A DNA stretch of 33,577 bases from Cytophagaceae bacterium (GCA_947494535.1 CANLVU010000011.1:1-33577), one strand, 5' to 3'. Numbered from the stretch's first letter, positions 14,881 to 24,332 are shown. Notes: generated by a model not told the origin, from the sequence alone. Program-made: numbers and translations.

Positions 14881-14901
14881 ATTAATTTTGCCCTTTGAAA
14901 C

Positions 14902-16311
14902 ATGTCTAGCATAAACATACGAACTTCACGGAAAACACTTTTGGCAGATACTTTGACGCCGATTGGGATCTTTTTGAAGATTCGCAAAAACTATAAGAAC
15001 TCTGTCATCTTAGAATCGGCAGATTACCACGGTAAGGAACATGGCTTTTCGCACATTGCTTTTGATCCCGTGGCGCGCTTCGAGTTAACAGATTCGAAAG
15101 TCACCCAAACTTTTCCAGACGGAACGCAAGAGAATTTCACCTTAGCAAATCGCCATGATGCCGTAGCGGCGTTGAAGAGCTTTGCGGATCGTTTTGATTT
15201 TAAGAAAGAAAGAGGAGATTCGCCGATGGCGAACGGGCTTTTTGGCCATATCTCCTATGATGCGGTGACCTATTTCGAGGATATCGATATTCAAGCGAAA
15301 AATCCAGAATCAGCAATTCCCTCTATTCGTTATTATGTATACCGTTATGTGGTGGCGGTGAATCATTTTAATAACCAAATGAGCCTCTACGCGCACAGCT
15401 ATGATGGTTCTGAGCCATCCTTTGACACGATTACCTACCTGTTAGACATGCCGCATTATGCGACAGCGTCTTTCGCCCGTCAAGGAGAAGAGGTGAGTAA
15501 TTTAACGGAAGAGCAAACGCGTGAAATCGTCAATACCTGCATCAAACATTGTTTGCGTGGAGATGTTTTCCAAATAGTACCTTCCAGACGTTTTGCCCAA
15601 AAATTCCAAGGCGATGATTTTCAAGTCTACCGCGCACTTCGCTCGGTGAATCCGTCGCCGTATTTATTCTATTTTGATTACGAGGAATACCGGATTTTTG
15701 GGGCTTCTCCCGAGAAACAGATCAAAATAGAGGGTTCAGTCGCGGAGATTCATCCGATTGCTGGAACGTTTAGACGTTCAGGCGATGATGCGCGCGATGC
15801 GGAATTAGCACAGGCTTTGATCGCAGATCCGAAAGAATCAGCAGAACACGTGATGTTAGTGGATTTAGCGCGGAACGATTTAAGTCGTTCGGCTGACAAT
15901 GTGAAAGTGGAGACGTTCAAAGAAGTACAATTCTTCTCGCATGTGATTCACTTGGTTTCTAAAGTGACTGGGCACTTGCAAAAGGGGGTGAATCCTCTCC
16001 AAATGGTGGCAGATACATTTCCAGCCGGAACTTTAAGCGGCGCGCCGAAGCACAACGCCATGACCATCATCAACCGTTTAGAGCCTACGAATCGGGCTAT
16101 TTACGGCGGGGCAATCGGTTTTATGGATTTCGAAGGCAATTTCAATCACGCCATCGCGATTCGTACGTTTTTAAGTAAAGGAGACACCTTGTTTTTCCAA
16201 GCGGGCATGGGCGTAGTCGCTAAGTCCGTCGTGGAAAGTGAGATGCAGGAAATTCACAGTAAACTAGCCGCCTTGCGTAAAGCATTAGAGGTGGCAGAAA
16301 ATTTAGCTTAA
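14902..16311 (+). CDS. trpE: Anthranilate synthase component I
   Basis: TrpE makes anthranilate from chorismate, using ammonia delivered by TrpG. This is the first committed step of tryptophan synthesis. The 469-residue protein has the N-terminal feedback site motif ILES (36-39; LLES in other bacteria). The C-terminal chorismate-binding motifs are HPIAGTFRR, EHVMLVDLARNDLSR and FPAGTLSGAPK. The presence of the ILES motif argues for tryptophan feedback inhibition and for TrpE over the related PabB. It is the first structural gene after the attenuator and is followed by trpG after 4 bases. Confidence 0.96.
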   Translation: MSSINIRTSRKTLLADTLTPIGIFLKIRKNYKNSVILESADYHGKEHGFSHIAFDPVARFELTDSKVTQTFPDGTQENFTLANRHDAVAALKSFADRFDFKKERGDSPMANGLFGHISYDAVTYFEDIDIQAKNPESAIPSIRYYVYRYVVAVNHFNNQMSLYAHSYDGSEPSFDTITYLLDMPHYATASFARQGEEVSNLTEEQTREIVNTCIKHCLRGDVFQIVPSRRFAQKFQGDDFQVYRALRSVNPSPYLFYFDYEEYRIFGASPEKQIKIEGSVAEIHPIAGTFRRSGDDARDAELAQALIADPKESAEHVMLVDLARNDLSRSADNVKVETFKEVQFFSHVIHLVSKVTGHLQKGVNPLQMVADTFPAGTLSGAPKHNAMTIINRLEPTNRAIYGGAIGFMDFEGNFNHAIAIRTFLSKGDTLFFQAGMGVVAKSVVESEMQEIHSKLAALRKALEVAENLA

Positions 16312-16315
16312 GGAC

Positions 16316-16879
16316 ATGAAAGTACTGGTAATAGATAATTACGATTCCTTTGTTTATAATCTAGTCTACCTGTTGAAGGAATTAGGCGCGGAGGTGGACG
16401 TGTTTCGCAATGATAAAATTTCCCTAGAGGAAGTGGGTAAATACGATCAAATCTTGTTGTCGCCGGGTCCTGGGATTCCGTCGGAAGCAGGAATTATGAT
16501 GGATTTATTGAAAGAATATAAGTCGACCAAAAAAATTCTCGGTGTCTGCCTGGGGCATCAGGCGATTGCGGAGGCTTTTGGCTCTCAACTGAGCAATATG
16601 GGCGAGGTATTACACGGCGTGACCACAGAATGTGTGGTGACGGATCCGACAGAACGCTTGTTCTTAGACATTCCATCGCGTTTCGAAGTGTGCCGCTACC
16701 ATTCGTGGACGGTAGTTCCTTCGAGCATGCCGAGCGATTTAAAGATTACGGCGGAAGATGACAAGGGTTTTGTATTGGCGGAGGCGCATTCGACATACGA
16801 TGTGCGCGGGGTGCAATTCCACCCGGAGGCGTTTTTAACGCAGTATGGATTGCAAATGATTAAAAATTGGATGAAATAA
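16316..16879 (+). CDS. trpG: Anthranilate synthase component II (glutamine amidotransferase)
   Basis: TrpG hydrolyses glutamine and passes ammonia to TrpE. The 187-residue class I amidotransferase has the nucleophile Cys78 in GVCLGHQ, and His169 and Glu171 in FHPEAF, completing the triad. The oxyanion-site motif SPGPGIP is at 49-55. In many bacteria such a subunit also serves PabB; its place between trpE and trpD assigns it to tryptophan synthesis. It ends 3 bases before trpD. Confidence 0.95.
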   Translation: MKVLVIDNYDSFVYNLVYLLKELGAEVDVFRNDKISLEEVGKYDQILLSPGPGIPSEAGIMMDLLKEYKSTKKILGVCLGHQAIAEAFGSQLSNMGEVLHGVTTECVVTDPTERLFLDIPSRFEVCRYHSWTVVPSSMPSDLKITAEDDKGFVLAEAHSTYDVRGVQFHPEAFLTQYGLQMIKNWMK

Positions 16880-16882
16880 AAA

Positions 16883-17872
16883 ATGAAAGATAGTTTAAAT
16901 AGACGCGTTGCGGGGGAATCATTATCAGAGAATGAGGCAAGAGAAATTATGCTGCGTATCGGGCAAGGAGAAATAAACCCAAGTCAAATCGCCGCTTTTT
17001 TATCCTCTTATTGGTTTAACCCCATTCAAGTGGATGAGCTAAAAGGTTTCGTTTCCGCGATGATGGAATTAGCCGTTACGGTGGATCTATCGGAATTTGA
17101 TGCGATGGATGTGTGCGGAACGGGTGGTGATGGGAAGGATACCTTTAACATTTCGACGACCTCCTCTTTCATCATCGTAGGTGCTGGCCAAAAAATTGCC
17201 AAACACGGCAATCACGGCGTTTCCTCTTCGGTAGGTTCGTCGACGGTTTTGGAGTTTTTGGGATTGAAATTCAATAATGATCCTAAGATTTTGAAACGCA
17301 AGATGGAAACGTCGGGCATGTGCTTCTTGCACGCACCACTTTTCCACCCGGCGATGCGCTTTGTGGGTCCCATCCGCAAGGAATTAGGGATGAAGACCTT
17401 CTTTAATTTATTAGGGCCTTTATTGAATCCTGCCAAAGTAACCAAGCAAATATCCGGCGTCTATTCGCCAGAAGCGTTCGCTTTGTATGAAGGATTTTTT
17501 GCAGGATCCGGCAAGCAATACGGCATCGTTTATGCGGAAGATGGCTATGACGAAATTTCCTTAACCTCTGCTTTCCGTTTAACCACCTCTGATGGAGCTT
17601 CGATTTACAATCCAGGGGATATTGGCTGCGAAGTGGTAGCGCAATCTGAATTGTTTGGTGGCTCTACTGCGGAGGCATCAGCGAATATGCTGTACAAGAT
17701 TTTGCAGCGCGAAGGCACGCCTGCGCAGACGCAAGCGGTTTTAGCGAATGCAGGGGCTGGTTTGTTTGTCGCAGGGAAGGCAGGTAGTTTAGTAGAAGGG
17801 TATGCGGTAGCGAAGGAATCCCTAGAAAGTGGTCGCGCTTTCCAGGCCTTCAAGAAATTTATAATGGATTAA
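16883..17872 (+). CDS. trpD: Anthranilate phosphoribosyltransferase
   Basis: TrpD joins anthranilate to PRPP. The 329-residue protein has the PRPP-binding CGTGGDGKDTFNIST (GTGGD at 79-83) and KHGNHGVSSSVGSSTVLE (from 107). Both mark this family and separate it from thymidine phosphorylases. The N-terminal helical domain covers about 1-70. It is a free-standing enzyme, not fused to TrpG as in enterobacteria. One base separates it from trpC. Confidence 0.96.
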   Translation: MKDSLNRRVAGESLSENEAREIMLRIGQGEINPSQIAAFLSSYWFNPIQVDELKGFVSAMMELAVTVDLSEFDAMDVCGTGGDGKDTFNISTTSSFIIVGAGQKIAKHGNHGVSSSVGSSTVLEFLGLKFNNDPKILKRKMETSGMCFLHAPLFHPAMRFVGPIRKELGMKTFFNLLGPLLNPAKVTKQISGVYSPEAFALYEGFFAGSGKQYGIVYAEDGYDEISLTSAFRLTTSDGASIYNPGDIGCEVVAQSELFGGSTAEASANMLYKILQREGTPAQTQAVLANAGAGLFVAGKAGSLVEGYAVAKESLESGRAFQAFKKFIMD

Positions 17873-17873
17873 G

Positions 17874-18656
17874 ATGAGCATATTAGACCAAATCATAGCC
17901 ACCAAAAGACAGGAAGTTGCCGCTTGCAAAGCGCGCACCACGACTGCTCAGCTCGAAAAACAGGGTTTTTTCGCGCGCGCTTGTCATTCCTTGTCGATGT
18001 CTTTGATTCAGCCGGCTTCCACGGGAGTCATTGCTGAATTTAAGCGCAAATCTCCCTCAAAAGGCATCATCAACGATCGCTTGGGAGTGGATATGGTGAC
18101 GCGTGGTTATGTGGAGGCTGGTGCTGCCTGTTTGTCGGTCTTGACGGATGAAGTCTACTTTGGCGGAACTTATGCTGATTTTGATTTAGCTAGACGCACG
18201 AATCCGAATACACCTATTTTGCGCAAAGACTTTATGATCGATGAATACCAAATCATCGAAGCAAAGTCGATGGGCGCAGACGTGGTACTATTAATTGCGG
18301 CGGCTTTAAGTCCATCAGAAATCAAAACATTAGGAACCCTAGCGCGTTCATTAGGTATGGAAACCTTGCTTGAGGTGCATGATCAAGAAGAATTAGATCT
18401 TTCGCTGGGAGATTATATTTCCGTGGTAGGAGTAAATAACCGGAATTTGAAGAATTTCTCGGAGCAAAATGTGGAGGCGTCTAAGGTTTTGGCATCCAAA
18501 ATACCCTCCCAATTCGTCAAAGTTTCCGAGAGTTGCATTTCTGGACCTGAGATTATTACTGAATTGAAAACCTATGGTTACCGAGGATTTTTGATAGGCG
18601 AAAGCTTCATGAAGACCGATAATCCGGGGAAAGCCTTAAGTGAATTTATACGATAG
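17874..18656 (+). CDS. trpC: Indole-3-glycerol phosphate synthase
   Basis: TrpC closes the indole ring, converting CdRP to indole-3-glycerol phosphate. The 260-residue TIM-barrel protein shows the catalytic lysine region VIAEFKRKSPSKG, LRKDFM, LLEVHD, VNNRNL and VSESCIS in the expected order. It is monofunctional; trpF is separate. The 2-base gap to trpF suggests coupling. Confidence 0.96.
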   Translation: MSILDQIIATKRQEVAACKARTTTAQLEKQGFFARACHSLSMSLIQPASTGVIAEFKRKSPSKGIINDRLGVDMVTRGYVEAGAACLSVLTDEVYFGGTYADFDLARRTNPNTPILRKDFMIDEYQIIEAKSMGADVVLLIAAALSPSEIKTLGTLARSLGMETLLEVHDQEELDLSLGDYISVVGVNNRNLKNFSEQNVEASKVLASKIPSQFVKVSESCISGPEIITELKTYGYRGFLIGESFMKTDNPGKALSEFIR

Positions 18657-18658
18657 GA

Positions 18659-19255
18659 ATGATGCGCTGGAAAGTATGTGGCATGCGGGAACCAAAAAAT
18701 ATCCAAGAAGTAGCAGCTCAAGGGCCAGACTTCATGGGCTTTATTTGGTCACCTAAATCACCACGCTACGTGGGGTCTGATTTTGTGATCCCAGCATTGC
18801 CAGCAAAAACAAAGGCGGTAGGGGTGTTTGTCAATGAAACAACAGACAACATTGTCGCCTTATCGAAAAAAGCAGGTTTCTCTTTTGTGCAATTGCACGG
18901 AGAAGAATCTCAAAAAGAAATAGAGGCGTTGCAAACCGCCGGATTGCAAGTAATCAAAGCGATTAGTGTAGGCTCAGCGAAAGATCTCGATCTGTCAGAC
19001 AAGCCCGATTTCTATTTATTTGACACGAAGAAAGGTGCGCAGGTAGGAGGAACAGGAGAACATTTTGATTGGTCACTTTTAGCACATTATACCCTGGATA
19101 TTCCCTATTTTTTGGCGGGAGGTTTGCAAGTGGAAGATGTGCAGAAGGTGAAGAATTTTCCGGGCTTGTACGCTTTGGACTTTAATAGTAAACTCGAATT
19201 AAGTCCTGGAGTAAAGGATGTCGAGAAGGTAAAAGAACTAGTAAAACAACAATAG
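18659..19255 (+). CDS. trpF: Phosphoribosylanthranilate isomerase
   Basis: TrpF isomerises phosphoribosylanthranilate to CdRP. At 198 residues it is a short TIM barrel. The general-base cysteine is Cys7 in KVCGM and the general acid is the Asp in LFDTKKG, with GGTGEHFDW and GGLQVEDV as phosphate-binding parts. Its place after trpC reverses the reaction order, which is usual in such operons. Two adjacent ATGs (18659, 18662) are possible starts. Confidence 0.95.
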   Translation: MMRWKVCGMREPKNIQEVAAQGPDFMGFIWSPKSPRYVGSDFVIPALPAKTKAVGVFVNETTDNIVALSKKAGFSFVQLHGEESQKEIEALQTAGLQVIKAISVGSAKDLDLSDKPDFYLFDTKKGAQVGGTGEHFDWSLLAHYTLDIPYFLAGGLQVEDVQKVKNFPGLYALDFNSKLELSPGVKDVEKVKELVKQQ

Positions 19256-19257
19256 AT

Positions 19258-20445
19258 ATGTCATTTCAAGTAGATGAGCAGGGGTATTACGGAAATTTTG
19301 GAGGAGCTTTTATCCCCGAAATGTTGTACCCGAATGTGGAAGAATTACGTTCCCGTTATTTAGATATCATAGCTGACCCTGTGTTTCAGGCAGAGTACGA
19401 TGCCTTGTTAAAAGATTTTGTGGGTCGACCTACGCCGTTATTTAAGGCGGAGCGTTTGTCTGCTAAATACAACGCGAAAATTTATTTAAAACGCGAAGAT
19501 TTGTGTCACACAGGGGCGCATAAAGTGAATAATACGGTAGGCCAAATCCTGGTAGCCAAGCGCTTGGGAAAAAATAAAATCGTTGCAGAAACGGGTGCCG
19601 GTCAACACGGCGTGGCGACAGCTACGGTTTGTGCCTTAATGGGCATGGAATGTATCGTGTACATGGGTGCCATCGACATCGAAAGACAAGCCCCGAACGT
19701 GGCGCGCATGCGGATGCTAGGCGCTCAAGTGGTGGCCGCAAAATCGGGTTCACAAACCTTAAAAGATGCGACAAATGAGGCGATGAGACACTGGATTAAT
19801 CATCCGGTTGATACGCATTATATCATCGGTTCTGTGGTGGGGCCACACCCTTATCCAGACATGGTGGCACGTTTTCAATCCATCATTTCAGCTGAAATAC
19901 GTACACAATTACAAGAAAAAGAAGGCAGAGATTACCCCGATTACGTGATTGCTTGCGTAGGCGGTGGGTCGAATGCAGCGGGTGCTTTTTATCATTTTCT
20001 AGACGAACCCCGCACGGCATTAATTGCCGCGGAGGCGGCAGGCAAAGGAGTGAATTCGGGTCATTCTGCCGCCACGACTTTCTTAGGTAAATCAGGCGTA
20101 TTACATGGAAGTAAGAGTTTGTTAATGCAGACAGAAGATGGTCAGGTGATCGAACCCTATTCGATTTCGGCGGGATTAGATTACCCAGGAATTGGGCCTA
20201 TGCATGCGCATTTATTCGAATCAGGTCGTGGAAAATTTTATGGTATCACGGATGAGGAGGCTTTAGTCGCAGCCGTAGAATGCTCTCAGCTGGAAGGTAT
20301 TATTCCGGCTTTGGAGACGGCGCATGCTTTGGCCGTATTCGAAAAATTACAAGCAAAACCGAATGAGATTGTAGTGGTAAACCTTTCAGGTAGAGGAGAT
20401 AAGGATTTAGCTACCTACCAAAACCGTTTAAAACTGAATGACTAA
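19258..20445 (+). CDS. trpB: Tryptophan synthase beta chain
   Basis: TrpB condenses indole with serine using PLP. The 395-residue protein has the PLP lysine Lys89 in GAHKVNN, the substrate loop AETGAGQHGVATA, and the phosphate-binding GGGSNAAG. This is the TrpB1 type that partners TrpA, consistent with the adjacent trpA. Its last 8 bases overlap the trpA start (ATGACTAA), an arrangement that couples the two subunits. Confidence 0.97.
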   Translation: MSFQVDEQGYYGNFGGAFIPEMLYPNVEELRSRYLDIIADPVFQAEYDALLKDFVGRPTPLFKAERLSAKYNAKIYLKREDLCHTGAHKVNNTVGQILVAKRLGKNKIVAETGAGQHGVATATVCALMGMECIVYMGAIDIERQAPNVARMRMLGAQVVAAKSGSQTLKDATNEAMRHWINHPVDTHYIIGSVVGPHPYPDMVARFQSIISAEIRTQLQEKEGRDYPDYVIACVGGGSNAAGAFYHFLDEPRTALIAAEAAGKGVNSGHSAATTFLGKSGVLHGSKSLLMQTEDGQVIEPYSISAGLDYPGIGPMHAHLFESGRGKFYGITDEEALVAAVECSQLEGIIPALETAHALAVFEKLQAKPNEIVVVNLSGRGDKDLATYQNRLKLND

Positions 20446-21226
20446 GATGAACCGAATTTCTGCCCTTTTCGCTGAGGCTACCGAGCCTATTTTGAATGTC
20501 TATACCACGGCGGGATATCCACATTTCGAAGATACGATGACGGTTTTAACCGCTCTGCAAGAAGGGGGAGTAGATATCATCGAAATTGGAATGCCCTATT
20601 CTGATCCAGTTGCAGATGGGGAAACCATTCAGCAATCAAATCAAGCGTCACTAGATCAAGGGATGAGTGTGGCGCATTTGTTGACACAATTAAAAGATTT
20701 GCGTCAAACGATCACCGTTCCAGTGCTTTTAATGGGCTATATCAATCCGGTTTTACAATATGGGGTGGAGGCATTTTGTGCCAAATGTGCCGCGATAGGC
20801 ATCGATGGATTAATTCTTCCGGATTTGCCGATGGCAGAATACGAACGTGAATACAAGGCTATTTTTGAAGCACATGGCTTATTTAATATCTTTTTAATCA
20901 CTCCTCAAACGACCGATGAGCGTATTCGTCACATCGATTCCGTTTCCAAAGGATTCATTTACATGGTTTCCTCTGCGAGTACAACGGGAGCAAAAACAGG
21001 GATCTCTGCAGATCAAGAGGTGTATTTCTCCCGGATTGCATCCATGAATCTAAAGAACCCTCGTTTAATTGGCTTTGGGATCTCAGATCACGAGAGCTTT
21101 GTGAAAGCATCTAAGAATGCGTCTGGAGCCATCATTGGTAGTGCTTTCGTGAAGTTAATTGGGCAAGCGACTAACCTTAAGGCTGAAATCGTTGATTTTG
21201 TTCAGTCAATTAAGGGTAAAATTTAG
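20438..21226 (+). CDS. trpA: Tryptophan synthase alpha chain
   Basis: TrpA cleaves indole-3-glycerol phosphate and channels indole to TrpB. With the start at 20438 the protein has 262 residues and the catalytic acids fall at Glu49 and Asp60 (IEIGMPYSDPVAD), the same numbers as in the Escherichia coli enzyme, supporting this start over the ATG at 20447. The phosphate site GFGISDH is present. It is the last gene of the operon; no strong terminator is visible before the rplS promoter. Confidence 0.96.
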   Translation: MTKMNRISALFAEATEPILNVYTTAGYPHFEDTMTVLTALQEGGVDIIEIGMPYSDPVADGETIQQSNQASLDQGMSVAHLLTQLKDLRQTITVPVLLMGYINPVLQYGVEAFCAKCAAIGIDGLILPDLPMAEYEREYKAIFEAHGLFNIFLITPQTTDERIRHIDSVSKGFIYMVSSASTTGAKTGISADQEVYFSRIASMNLKNPRLIGFGISDHESFVKASKNASGAIIGSAFVKLIGQATNLKAEIVDFVQSIKGKI

Positions 21227-21256
21227 GCAATTGTTTTTGGAAAGAAATATTTTTCC

Positions 21257-21264
21257 TATCTTTG
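21257..21264 (+). promoter_or_regulatory. Promoter box of rplS
   Basis: TATCTTTG followed by C, an exact consensus match. TTTTTGG about 17 bases upstream may be the -33 element. The predicted start is near 21271. Confidence 0.65.
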
Positions 21265-21270
21265 CAACCC

Positions 21271-21337
21271 GAATCAGTCGATCTTATGCACAAGTGGGCC
21301 GCTAAGCGCTGATAATCATCCAAAATAGATAGTTCAG
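21271..21337 (+). promoter_or_regulatory. Possible structured leader of rplS
   Basis: The leader of about 67 nt can close a stem between ATCAGTCG (21273-21280) and CGCTGAT (21307-21313), with one bulged base, around a G+C-rich interior. Ribosomal protein leaders that bind their own product are known, including for L19. Whether this one belongs to such a class cannot be decided by eye. Confidence 0.3.
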
Positions 21338-21691
21338 ATGAGTGAATTAATTAAATTCGTAGAGCAAGAAAACGCAGCACGTAGAGGAGAACATCCAGAA
21401 TTCGCTGCTGGTGATACGGTTAACGTACACGTAAAGATTCGTGAAGGTAACAAGGAACGTATTCAGGTTTTCCAAGGTTTAGTAATCCAACGTAAAAATT
21501 CTGGTGCTGGTGAGTCTTTCACAGTTCGTAAGATTTCTAACGGTATCGGTGTTGAGCGTATTTTCCCAATCTTGTCCCCTAATCTTGACAAAATTGAAGT
21601 GTTACGTCGTGGTAAAGTGCGTCGTGCACGTTTATACTACATGCGTGGTAAGCAAGGAAAAGCGGCTCGTGTTAAAGAGAAGAAAAAATAG
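21338..21691 (+). CDS. rplS: 50S ribosomal protein L19
   Basis: L19 sits at the 30S-50S interface and binds 23S rRNA. The 117-residue protein has the family core [21 protein letters not shown], the IERIF-like segment [11 protein letters not shown] and the basic tail [12 protein letters not shown]. It is of usual length. It is not in the common rpsP-rimM-trmD-rplS cluster in this window and appears as a single-gene unit with its own promoter and terminator. Confidence 0.97.
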   Translation: MSELIKFVEQENAARRGEHPEFAAGDTVNVHVKIREGNKERIQVFQGLVIQRKNSGAGESFTVRKISNGIGVERIFPILSPNLDKIEVLRRGKVRRARLYYMRGKQGKAARVKEKKK

Positions 21692-21716
21692 GTTTGAAAT
21701 TTTTTATATAAAAGAG

Positions 21717-21744
21717 AGCTGTTCAGAAATGAGCAGCTTTTTTT
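21717..21744 (+). terminator. Intrinsic terminator of rplS
   Basis: AGCTGTTC pairs with GAGCAGCT (one wobble) around AGAAAT, followed by a run of seven Ts. Confidence 0.88.
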
Positions 21745-21777
21745 ATGTCTATAAGTCAGTAATTTCAGCAAGAATTT

Positions 21778-21785
21778 TACTTTTG
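21778..21785 (+). promoter_or_regulatory. Promoter box of the oxidoreductase gene pair
   Basis: TACTTTTG matches TAnnTTTG, 22 bases upstream of the ATG at 21808. No clear TTG element was seen at -33. Confidence 0.5.
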
Positions 21786-21807
21786 TAAATAAATTAAACC
21801 TATTGAA

Positions 21808-22959
21808 ATGAAATCAACAGCTGCGAATCGCCGCGAATTCTTGCACAGTGCAAGTATGCTAGGCGGTATGGCCTTTTTACCCTCTTCCTTAAAAGATGCC
21901 ACAAAAATTTTTGCATATAAACAGCCGGAACGAATAATAGCAACCCGTTTGAAATTTGGGGTAGTGGGAATCAATCATGGACATATTTATTCCATGGCTA
22001 ATTCGATTATTCGAGGTGGCGGGGAGTTCGTCTCTTACTATGCTAAGGAACCCGATTTAATCAAAGATTTTGCGAAACGTTACCCCCAAGCGAAGCTAGT
22101 TAAGAGCGAGGCGGAGGTATTGGAAGACCCATCTATCAAATTAGTGCTTAGCTCCATTACACCGAACGAGCGGGCACCTTTGGGAATCCGGGTGATGCAG
22201 CATGGGAAAGACTACATGGTAGATAAGCCGGGGATTACTAGTTTAGAACAATTAGCTGATGTTCGTAAAGTGCAGAAGGAAACGAAAAAGATTTATTCGA
22301 TCTCATTCAGTGAGCGTTTTGAAAATAAAGCAACCGAACTAGCGAGTCAATTAGTAGCTTCGGGAAAAATAGGTAAGGTCATGCAAACCTTAGGAACAGG
22401 GCCTCATAGAATGAGTGTAAACTCCCGTCCTGACTGGTTTTTTGATGCCAAATATTATGGAGGAATTATCACGGATATTGCCTCTCATCAAGTAGATCAA
22501 TTCTTGCATTTTACAGGATCGACGCAAGGAGAAGTGGTTGCTTCCCAAATCGCGAACCACCACCATCCACAATACCCTAAATTCCAGGATTTTGGAGATT
22601 TGATGCTCAGAAGCAATAAAGGTTCTGGCTATATTCGAGTGGACTGGTTTACCCCTGATGGCTTAAATACCTGGGGAGATGGCAGACTGACCATTCTAGG
22701 CACAGACGGTTATATGGAAGTGAGAAAAAATACGGATATCGCCTCTCCGCATGGAACGGGAAGCCATTTATATGTGGTCACGAATAAAGAGACCTTGTAC
22801 ATCGATTGCAAAGATGTCAATCTGCCACACGGGGAACTACTTGTGGATGATGTCCTAAATAGGGCGGAGACGGCGATGACCCAAGCGCACTGTTTCTTGG
22901 CCACTGAATTAGCTTTAATTGCACAAAAAAATGCAACAAACATATCTATCAAAGCATGA
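21808..22959 (+). CDS. Gfo/Idh/MocA family oxidoreductase with Tat-type signal
   Basis: A 383-residue NAD(P)-dependent sugar-type oxidoreductase. The N-terminus has a twin-arginine motif (RREFL, 8-12) and a short hydrophobic region, so it is probably exported folded by the Tat pathway. The Rossmann part starts about residue 49 (FGVVGINHGHIY, an unusual G-rich loop). The EKP motif of the family is DKP here (VDKPGIT), keeping the catalytic Lys. Its stop overlaps the next start (ATGA). The substrate is not known; such exported pairs are common in Bacteroidota and Planctomycetes and often act on sugars. Confidence 0.88.
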   Translation: MKSTAANRREFLHSASMLGGMAFLPSSLKDATKIFAYKQPERIIATRLKFGVVGINHGHIYSMANSIIRGGGEFVSYYAKEPDLIKDFAKRYPQAKLVKSEAEVLEDPSIKLVLSSITPNERAPLGIRVMQHGKDYMVDKPGITSLEQLADVRKVQKETKKIYSISFSERFENKATELASQLVASGKIGKVMQTLGTGPHRMSVNSRPDWFFDAKYYGGIITDIASHQVDQFLHFTGSTQGEVVASQIANHHHPQYPKFQDFGDLMLRSNKGSGYIRVDWFTPDGLNTWGDGRLTILGTDGYMEVRKNTDIASPHGTGSHLYVVTNKETLYIDCKDVNLPHGELLVDDVLNRAETAMTQAHCFLATELALIAQKNATNISIKA

Positions 22960-24332
22960 AAAGGAGAAAATTCATCAATAATCTTGCACTAGGCGCCGTG
23001 GGTACATTCGGTTTCCCTACGATCGTTCCAGCAAACGTTTTAGGCGGCAAAGATGCCCCAAGCAATAAAATCAACATCGCCCAAATCGGCTGTGGACGCA
23101 TCGCGCGTACCCACGACTTACCAGGCACTTGGAAGCACGAGAAAGCACGCATCATGGCCGTTTGTGATTTAGATCGCCACCGTACCGAGGAGACGAAGCA
23201 ATTAGTTGAAGAATATTATACGAAGAAAACGGGTCAATCGAATTACATCGATGTAAAGATGTACGATGATTACCGCGAGATGCTTTTGAATAAGGACATT
23301 GATGCGGTGATGATTAGTACGCCAGATTTTTGGCATGCACAACCAGCGATGGAAGCCGCCCTCGCAGGGAAAGATATTTACTTGCAAAAACCGACCTCTC
23401 TTACGATTCATGAAGGCCGCCAATTAGCCAATGTCATTAAGAAAACAGGTCGCATTCTGCAAGTAGGAACACAACAGCGCTCTAACTCTCAGTTTAGAAT
23501 TGCAGCTGAATTAGTGCGTAACGGACGCATCGGTAAATTGCACACCGTAAAAATCGGATTACCAGGCGATCCATCGGGACCTCCAGCGCCAGCCATGCCG
23601 GTACCTAAAGGATTTAATTTCGATATGTGGTTAGGTTCAACGCCAGAAATGGCTTACACGGAAATCGCTGTGCATCCACAAAAGGGCTATGATCGTCCGG
23701 GGTGGTTGCGTATGGAGCAATTTGGCGCAGGTATGATAACCGGTTGGGGTCAGCACCATTACGACTCTGCTGCTTGGGGTATGGATACCGAATACACGGG
23801 TCCGATCTCGGTAGAGGCGGTGGCTGAGTTTCCTAAATCAGGATTATGGAATGTACATGGGGACTTTATGTCGAAGGCTGAATACGCAAATGGAATAACC
23901 ATGTATACCTCTGGCGGATATCAAAACGGAATCAGATACGAAGGAACAGAGGGATGGATTTTTGTTTCTCGTGGGGATTACGCAGTTACGTCTTCTGACC
24001 CTACCTCTAAGGTGAGAGCGAAAGCATTAGATGCTTCTGATCCTAAGATATTGCAATCGGTTATCGGAGAAAATGAGATTCATCTATACAATTCTCCAGA
24101 CCAACACGGTAACTGGCTAGAGTGTATCGAGACGAGAAAAGAACCGATATCCCCTATTGAGATTGGGCACCGCGCTTGCACGGTTTGTTTGATTACGCAC
24201 GTGGCGATGAAAATACCGCGCAAATTGCAATGGGATCCGAAGAAGGAACAATTTGTGAATGATGCGGAAGCCAATACCTGGTTACGTAGAGCACAACGTG
24301 CACCTTACGGAACGGATCGCATTAAGTTTTAG
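22956..24332 (+). CDS. Gfo/Idh/MocA family oxidoreductase with Tat-type signal, second of a pair
   Basis: A 458-residue relative of the preceding protein. It has a twin-arginine start (KRRKFI, 2-7), a hydrophobic stretch to about residue 30, then a Rossmann domain ([14 protein letters not shown]). The EKP motif is QKP (LQKPTSL). The [15 protein letters not shown] segment and a longer C-terminal domain fit the larger Planctomycete/Bacteroidota subgroup. The 4-base overlap implies co-translation with the upstream gene. The 3' end overlaps the convergent ABC gene by 4 bases. Confidence 0.9.
   Translation: MKRRKFINNLALGAVGTFGFPTIVPANVLGGKDAPSNKINIAQIGCGRIARTHDLPGTWKHEKARIMAVCDLDRHRTEETKQLVEEYYTKKTGQSNYIDVKMYDDYREMLLNKDIDAVMISTPDFWHAQPAMEAALAGKDIYLQKPTSLTIHEGRQLANVIKKTGRILQVGTQQRSNSQFRIAAELVRNGRIGKLHTVKIGLPGDPSGPPAPAMPVPKGFNFDMWLGSTPEMAYTEIAVHPQKGYDRPGWLRMEQFGAGMITGWGQHHYDSAAWGMDTEYTGPISVEAVAEFPKSGLWNVHGDFMSKAEYANGITMYTSGGYQNGIRYEGTEGWIFVSRGDYAVTSSDPTSKVRAKALDASDPKILQSVIGENEIHLYNSPDQHGNWLECIETRKEPISPIEIGHRACTVCLITHVAMKIPRKLQWDPKKEQFVNDAEANTWLRRAQRAPYGTDRIKF

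Noticed and set aside
14748-14987. Antisense frame of 79 codons over the trp leader and trpE start
   Set aside because: It runs against the attenuator and trpE, has no promoter box and no recognisable domain.
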